Source: Kaistella carnis (GTDB taxonomy: Bacteria; Bacteroidota; Bacteroidia; Flavobacteriales; Weeksellaceae). From it: a stretch of 64,000 bases of DNA. The DNA lies in the NCBI RefSeq assembly GCF_003860585.1, contig NZ_CP034159.1, forward strand, positions 434,001 through 498,000, written 5' to 3'. Every line of letters begins with the position of its first letter. Positions within the stretch are counted from its first letter, which is position 1. A program made the position numbers and the translations under genes. The notes below the pieces were generated by a model, which was given only the letters and a program-made list of their open reading frames with translations, made no database searches and was not told the origin of the DNA. Of the stretch, positions 59,657 to 64,000 are shown one piece after another.

Positions 59657-60358
59657 ATGAAGAATTTAATTTATATCGTTCTTATTTTAAGTTTATTTTC
59701 TTGTGGAAAAGTTTCGCCAAAGGGTGATATTACTAGCAAGGACGTGATGGTCGAAGATTTTGTTAATCTTAATCTGGAAGGCAACTTCAGGGCATTCTAT
59801 GTGAAAAGTGACAGCAGTTTTGTGAATGTTGAAACGTATAAAAATGTTGGTGATAATTTGAAAATTAAAGTAAAAGACAAAACGTTGTCGGTGTCTGAAG
59901 GCCGTAAAACGGAAGGTGTTGATTTCTATAATATTACGATCTATTCGAAATATAATGTAGAACAAATTTCGATGTCCCAATCTGTGGAATTGAATGTTTC
60001 AAGCGAAATTAAGACCGATAATTTTAAACTTAATTTGAAAAATAACGCTAAATTTATTGGATCGGTTAATTCCAGAAGAGCAGAAGTTGAAATGACTCAA
60101 AAAAGTCGTGCAAACTTTTTAGGAAAAACCAAAGATGCAGTTTTGAAAATCTCTGATACCGCAAGTATTATTGCGCCATACTGGACGATTGAAAATTTAA
60201 ATATTGATTCGAAGAATGGAAATTATGCAGAGCTGAATGTAAAAGATTCTTTAAAAGGAAGCATTAAAAATACAGCAAAACTGACCTATTATAATGACCC
60301 GATTAGTGCCATAAAAATAGATGAAACGGCAACTGTTCAAAATAAAGAATTAGACTAA
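59657..60358 (+). CDS. GIN-domain (DUF2807) lipoprotein
   Basis: A 233-residue lipoprotein: signal and lipobox in MKNLIYIVLILSLFSCGK, then a right-handed parallel beta-helix-like GIN domain (VNLNLEGNFRAFYVKSDSSFVNVETYKNV, SVELNVSSEIKTDNFKLNLKNNAKF, AELNVKDSLKGSIKNTAKLTYY). GIN/DUF2807 proteins are common on Bacteroidota surfaces; function unknown. It starts 33 bases behind the glycosyltransferase stop. Confidence 0.88.
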   Translation: MKNLIYIVLILSLFSCGKVSPKGDITSKDVMVEDFVNLNLEGNFRAFYVKSDSSFVNVETYKNVGDNLKIKVKDKTLSVSEGRKTEGVDFYNITIYSKYNVEQISMSQSVELNVSSEIKTDNFKLNLKNNAKFIGSVNSRRAEVEMTQKSRANFLGKTKDAVLKISDTASIIAPYWTIENLNIDSKNGNYAELNVKDSLKGSIKNTAKLTYYNDPISAIKIDETATVQNKELD

Positions 60359-60412
60359 AACTATTCTGGCGCAATTCTTAAAAATTTTAATTAGAAATAA
60401 ATATAGAAAGAT

Positions 60413-62125
60413 ATGACAACTTTAGAAAAAGCAAAACTCTGGTTAACAGATACTTTCGATGAAGAAACACAAAAAACTGTTCAAGAATGGATCGATACTA
60501 ATTCTGATGAATTAGAAGATTCTTTTTACAGAGAACTGGAATTCGGAACGGGTGGAATGCGTGGAATTATGGGTGTTGGAACCAACCGTTTAAATAAATA
60601 TACGCTTGGTCAGGCAACTCAAGGTTTAGCAAATTATCTTCATCAGCAGTTTCCAAATCAGGAAATTAAAGTTGCGATTGCTTATGATGTTCGACATAAC
60701 TCAAAGGAATTCGGTAAAATGTGTGCAGATGTTTTAACTGCAAACGGAATAAAAGTTTTACTATTTAAAGAACACCGTCCAACTCCTGAACTTTCTTTCA
60801 CGGTGAGAGATAAGAAATGTAACGCCGGAATCGTGTTGACAGCTTCTCACAATCCGCCTGAATATAACGGTTATAAAGTTTATTGGAATGACGGAGCGCA
60901 AATCGTTCCGCCAGATGATGAGAATATTATCAAAGAAGTTTATTCGGTAAAATTCAGTGAGATTAAATTCAACGGAAACGATGATTTAATCGAATGGATT
61001 GGTCCGGAACAAGACGATGTTTACATCGATGCTTGTATGGAAAATTCTCTTTATCAAAATGTTGGCAGAGATAATTTGAATATTGTATTCACTTCGATCC
61101 ACGGAACCACTTATGCAACTGTTCCTGACGCATTGAAAAAAGCCGGCTTCAAGAAAGTTGATTTGGTAAGAGAACAAATGATTCCAAGCGGAAATTTCCC
61201 AACCGTTGATTCACCAAATCCTGAAGAACCTGCGGCACTTGAAATGGCGATGGATTTAGCGAGAATTACCAATGGTGATATCGTTCTCGGAACTGATCCA
61301 GACGGAGATCGATTGGGAATTGCTGTTAGAAATCTGGAAGGTGAAATGCAGTTATTGAACGGAAATCAAACCAATACGATTTTAACGTATTATATTTTGG
61401 ATCAATGGAAAAAAGCCGGCAAAATCACCGGAAAGGAATTCATCGGTTCAACGATTGTGACTTCTGATATTTTCTATGAAATTGCTAAAAAATTCGGTGT
61501 TGACTGCAAAGTTGGTTTAACCGGTTTTAAATGGATTGGTAAAATGATCCGTGATTTCGAAGGAAAAGAAAAATTCGTTTGTGGTGGCGAAGAAAGTTTC
61601 GGTTTTATGACCGGAGATTTCGTTCGAGATAAAGATTCTTGTGGTTCAATTTTATTAGCTTGCGAAATTGCAGCCTGGTGTAAAGCCAATGACACAACCA
61701 TGTTCGAATATATGATCGAGATTTACAAAGACCTTGGAATGTATTACGAAGGTTTAGTAAACGTGGTTAGAAAGGGTAGAACTGGTGCTGAAGAAATTAT
61801 TCAGATGATGAAAGATTTCCGTGAAAATCCACCTAAAGAAATCGCCGGTTCCAAAGTGGCGATCGTAAAAGATTTCCAGGAGCAAACCTCTTTAAATATG
61901 ATGACAAATACAAAATCGGTGATGGACGATATTCCAAAATCGAATGTATTGATTTATTATACTGAAGATGGAACCAAAGTTTGTGTACGTCCGTCTGGAA
62001 CAGAACCGAAAATTAAATTCTATGTTTCTGTAAAAGATCAAATTACTTCAAAAGAAGAATTTAAGGAGAAATCGGCTTCTTTAAAACAAAAAATCAATCA
62101 GGTTAAAGCAGATTTAAAATTATAA
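60413..62125 (+). CDS. Phosphoglucomutase/phosphomannomutase
   Basis: A 570-residue alpha-D-phosphohexomutase. Domain marks: FGTGGMRGIMGVG near the N-terminus, the phosphoserine loop TASHNPPEYNGYK, the metal loop GTDPDGDRLGIA, the sugar-binding GGEESFGF and the phosphate-binding RPSGTEPKIKFY at the end. It interconverts hexose 1- and 6-phosphates; I do not assign pgm versus manB. Terminator downstream. Confidence 0.93.
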   Translation: MTTLEKAKLWLTDTFDEETQKTVQEWIDTNSDELEDSFYRELEFGTGGMRGIMGVGTNRLNKYTLGQATQGLANYLHQQFPNQEIKVAIAYDVRHNSKEFGKMCADVLTANGIKVLLFKEHRPTPELSFTVRDKKCNAGIVLTASHNPPEYNGYKVYWNDGAQIVPPDDENIIKEVYSVKFSEIKFNGNDDLIEWIGPEQDDVYIDACMENSLYQNVGRDNLNIVFTSIHGTTYATVPDALKKAGFKKVDLVREQMIPSGNFPTVDSPNPEEPAALEMAMDLARITNGDIVLGTDPDGDRLGIAVRNLEGEMQLLNGNQTNTILTYYILDQWKKAGKITGKEFIGSTIVTSDIFYEIAKKFGVDCKVGLTGFKWIGKMIRDFEGKEKFVCGGEESFGFMTGDFVRDKDSCGSILLACEIAAWCKANDTTMFEYMIEIYKDLGMYYEGLVNVVRKGRTGAEEIIQMMKDFRENPPKEIAGSKVAIVKDFQEQTSLNMMTNTKSVMDDIPKSNVLIYYTEDGTKVCVRPSGTEPKIKFYVSVKDQITSKEEFKEKSASLKQKINQVKADLKL

Positions 62126-62148
62126 GGTTCAAATTAATTTGATAACTT

Positions 62149-62184
62149 TAAGGCAGAGATAAATTTTATTTCTGCCTTTTTTAT
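62149..62184 (+). terminator. Terminator after the hexomutase gene
   Basis: Arms aaggcaga and tctgcctt with an AT-rich loop, then six Ts. Confidence 0.85.
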
Positions 62185-62196
62185 ATATTATTTAGA

Positions 62197-62607
62197 ATGA
62201 GATTGTTTATTGGTAAAAGCATTTTAATTTGTTTTGGACTTAGTGTTTGCCTAAGTTTACTACTTATTTTTGCGGTTAAATTGGCAACAAGCAGACCACT
62301 TTCTCCAGCTGAACCCTATCGAAATTTAAATTGTTTTGCGGGATTAGAATTTGCAATACCGATTGGGATTCAGTTATTCTTAGCAATTGCAAGTTTATTT
62401 GCTTTTTTAAATATATTTGATAAAATTCGATCGCAAAGATTTCTCTCTTTTGCCACTTTCTTTTTTATTCACTTTGTACTTTTTTTTCTTTCAATCAAAG
62501 AGATGATTAATGAAAATGACGTGTGGATCATGATCCTTTATTTTGTCTTTTATATGTTGCCTTGGACTTATTACTATATTAAATTTAGAAAAAAATGGGG
62601 ACTTTAG
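62197..62607 (+). CDS. Small membrane protein, unknown
   Basis: A 136-residue protein with four probable membrane helices (about 8-27, 48-70, 82-100 and 106-127) and very short loops. No family recognised. It begins the run of small, mostly exported proteins that ends the window. Confidence 0.65.
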   Translation: MRLFIGKSILICFGLSVCLSLLLIFAVKLATSRPLSPAEPYRNLNCFAGLEFAIPIGIQLFLAIASLFAFLNIFDKIRSQRFLSFATFFFIHFVLFFLSIKEMINENDVWIMILYFVFYMLPWTYYYIKFRKKWGL

Positions 62608-62653
62608 ATCTTCAATTTTATAGCGTAATTATGTAATTTTAAAGCTTTTTATC

Positions 62654-63226
62654 ATGAAAAGAAATGTACTATTTTTAATTTTATTTGGAACGGTTTACTT
62701 GCTTAATGCGCAGGTAAGCATGATCACATCGCAGTTTTCTCAAAACTTAACAAAATCAGATTTGCCTTTTTCAGGAGATCGGAAATTATATGCAATTGGC
62801 ATCGATGACAAAAACACAGAAAACTATTTTGTGGTTTCTAAGAATCGTTCCGGCGCCGAAAATGATGAGTTGTATATTGAAAAATTCACCAAAACAGGAA
62901 GTACTTTTACCAGGACTTTCCAATATAAACTAACGCATCCCATTAATAAATCTTTAGCGTTCGTCGATAATCGCGCCAGTTATTCTGATGTTGACAAAGA
63001 TGGCAATTATGAAAGCATTTCTATAATTGATCAACATGAAGCCGGACCTGAAAGTAAGGTTGAAAAAGTGATTGGAATGATCATGTACAAAAATAAACCC
63101 TATGAAATATTTGTTTCAGCAGATGATAATTTTAGTCAAAACCTCTATAGCGATAATTTTTCCCAGTTGCCAACGCCGATTAGCAAGCATTTTATTGATT
63201 TTTGGAATCGTTTGAATAAGCCCTAG
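62654..63226 (+). CDS. Secreted protein of unknown function
   Basis: A 190-residue exported protein: signal peptide MKRNVLFLILFGTVYLLNAQ, then a beta-rich domain (DRKLYAIGIDDKNTENYFVVSKN) and DVDKDGNYES, which matches the DxDxDG pattern of calcium-binding loops. No family recognised. It is followed 23 bases later by another secreted protein. Confidence 0.68.
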   Translation: MKRNVLFLILFGTVYLLNAQVSMITSQFSQNLTKSDLPFSGDRKLYAIGIDDKNTENYFVVSKNRSGAENDELYIEKFTKTGSTFTRTFQYKLTHPINKSLAFVDNRASYSDVDKDGNYESISIIDQHEAGPESKVEKVIGMIMYKNKPYEIFVSADDNFSQNLYSDNFSQLPTPISKHFIDFWNRLNKP

Positions 63227-63249
63227 TTTTAATTCTAAGATTACGTATT

Positions 63250-63750
63250 ATGAAGTTTTATATTACGCTCCTTATTCTACTTTTTCCACATGGAATTTAT
63301 TCTCAGTATATTCTTGAAAATGAATCGGTTATTTACTCTTTCAACACTAATGGCGAAAAGAAAATGGTTTTGGTAAAAGACAATAACAATAAATATATTC
63401 AGTATCGATTCGGGACCAAACGTAAAATAGAGATGCAGTTTCCAGCGAAAAGAACAGAAGAAAGTTGGAAACACTTTCATTATATTTTTTACAGTCGCGG
63501 CGGCGGAAAAGCGAACTCTGGACAAGAAATTGCCAATCTTAGCTTTACTAAAGATGGTTACCAATATTTAATTTACGATACCTATTTTTCACAGAATGAA
63601 AAACTCGCTACGGGGATTTTACTTAAAAATTTAAAGCTCGATAAGACTACGAGGATAAATGGAATTATAAAAAATAGGGTCGGAAGTTTGTTTTCATTGA
63701 ATTTGGAAACGCCGTTAGAATTTGATGAGAGTTTAGGTTTTGAGTTTTAA
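63250..63750 (+). CDS. Secreted protein of unknown function
   Basis: A 166-residue exported protein with a signal peptide (MKFYITLLILLFPHGIYSQ) and a beta-rich body (KMVLVKDNNNKYIQYRFG, YSRGGGKANSGQEIANLSF, YLIYDTYFSQNEK). No family recognised. Part of the same head-to-tail group as its neighbours. Confidence 0.68.
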   Translation: MKFYITLLILLFPHGIYSQYILENESVIYSFNTNGEKKMVLVKDNNNKYIQYRFGTKRKIEMQFPAKRTEESWKHFHYIFYSRGGGKANSGQEIANLSFTKDGYQYLIYDTYFSQNEKLATGILLKNLKLDKTTRINGIIKNRVGSLFSLNLETPLEFDESLGFEF

Positions 63751-63760
63751 ATAAAAAAAT

Positions 63761-64000
63761 ATGAAAAATTTTTGTATATCACTTTTAACCGTTCTTTTTT
63801 TATGGGTGATATTTTCTTGTGAAGAAAAAGAGAAGGAAACTACACAAATAAAATATAGACCTAAAATAGATGTTAAAAAAGAGAACGTTATTCCAGATTC
63901 TATTTTAAGTAAAAGCGTATTTATAAAGATGCAGGACTCTGGATTCACCAGAATTTGGGTTGACAGCAAAGAGAGTAGAGGAAAATACTTTTATGCAGAT
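63761..64000 (+). CDS. Lipoprotein, 5' part only (runs off the window)
   Basis: The first 80 codons of a predicted lipoprotein: MKNFCISLLTVLFLWVIFSC gives a signal peptide and lipobox cysteine, followed by a Lys/Glu-rich linker and the start of a domain (FIKMQDSGFTRIWVDSKESR). The frame is still open at the last base. It starts 11 bases after the previous stop and is probably cotranscribed. Confidence 0.7.
   Translation, partial: MKNFCISLLTVLFLWVIFSCEEKEKETTQIKYRPKIDVKKENVIPDSILSKSVFIKMQDSGFTRIWVDSKESRGKYFYAD

Noticed and set aside
1..64000. CRISPR array, prophage or restriction-modification locus
   Set aside because: I saw no regularly spaced short direct repeats with unique spacers, no phage structural genes and no methyltransferase or endonuclease motifs.

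Overview
The window is chromosomal DNA of a low-GC member of the Bacteroidota, most like a flavobacterium of the Chryseobacterium/Kaistella group (family Weeksellaceae). The evidence is the recurrent Bacteroidota -7 promoter element TAnnTTTG, the lack of strong Shine-Dalgarno sites, and Bacteroidota-typical families: a DUF5686 outer-membrane protein, a GIN-domain lipoprotein, DUF4920, DUF4199, DUF1599, a DoxX/MauE-type membrane protein, menaquinone genes menB/menA and a zinc-less flavobacterial DnaG. Most genes are housekeeping and are recognisable by motif.

Layout. 1-2310: end of the trp operon (trpB partial, trpA) and lipB behind a long structured leader. 2334-7366: an exported deformylase-like protein, an ABM-domain protein, a 2-oxoacid dehydrogenase E2, a GNAT acetyltransferase, and a two-gene unit of a conserved unknown plus a free-methionine-sulfoxide-reductase-like GAF protein. 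7573-12025: an MBL hydrolase, tRNA-Leu(CAA), a GluR0-like ligand-gated potassium channel, a DUF2459 protein, queG and a rhodanese. 12223-17021: a beta-barrel protein, glucokinase, a YceI protein, an alpha/beta hydrolase and L-serine dehydratase.

17149-20843 is the accessory part. Small genes of unknown function, all on + strand, are separated by large imperfect palindromes. The start of each unit is complementary to the sequence where its own trailing palindrome begins, which is the hallmark of integron gene cassettes. An intact IS256-family element has cut off the last cassette gene. No integrase lies in the window.

20844-37606: tyrA, ald, tsaE, an isoaspartyl peptidase/asparaginase, an IS1595-family element, dnaG, clpP, tpiA, a TerB-like protein, a DoxX/MauE protein, a tandem DUF1599 protein, folP, a DUF5686 protein and recG. 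37726-50770: a periplasmic thioredoxin, three tandem POT-family peptide transporters, a DUF819 membrane protein, a DPP-IV-type peptidase, an AAA ATPase with an odd Walker A motif, an XRE regulator and TerC. The peptidases and the three peptide transporters suggest growth on extracellular peptides.

At 50771-51115 the dominant gene direction switches from - to +. This AT-rich gap holds DnaA-box-like 9-mers and copies of a palindrome, TTAC-N4-GTAA, that also lies in front of the XRE gene. 51116-64000: an M14 carboxypeptidase, DUF4920, an APC permease, DUF2007, menB-menA, a UPF0173 hydrolase, SRP RNA (minus strand), DUF4199, a glycosyltransferase, a GIN-domain lipoprotein, a phosphoglucomutase/phosphomannomutase, and a run of small membrane or secreted proteins that leaves the window mid-gene. 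A family of about 70-80 bp repeats with conserved ends and covarying hairpin stems occurs four times between genes.
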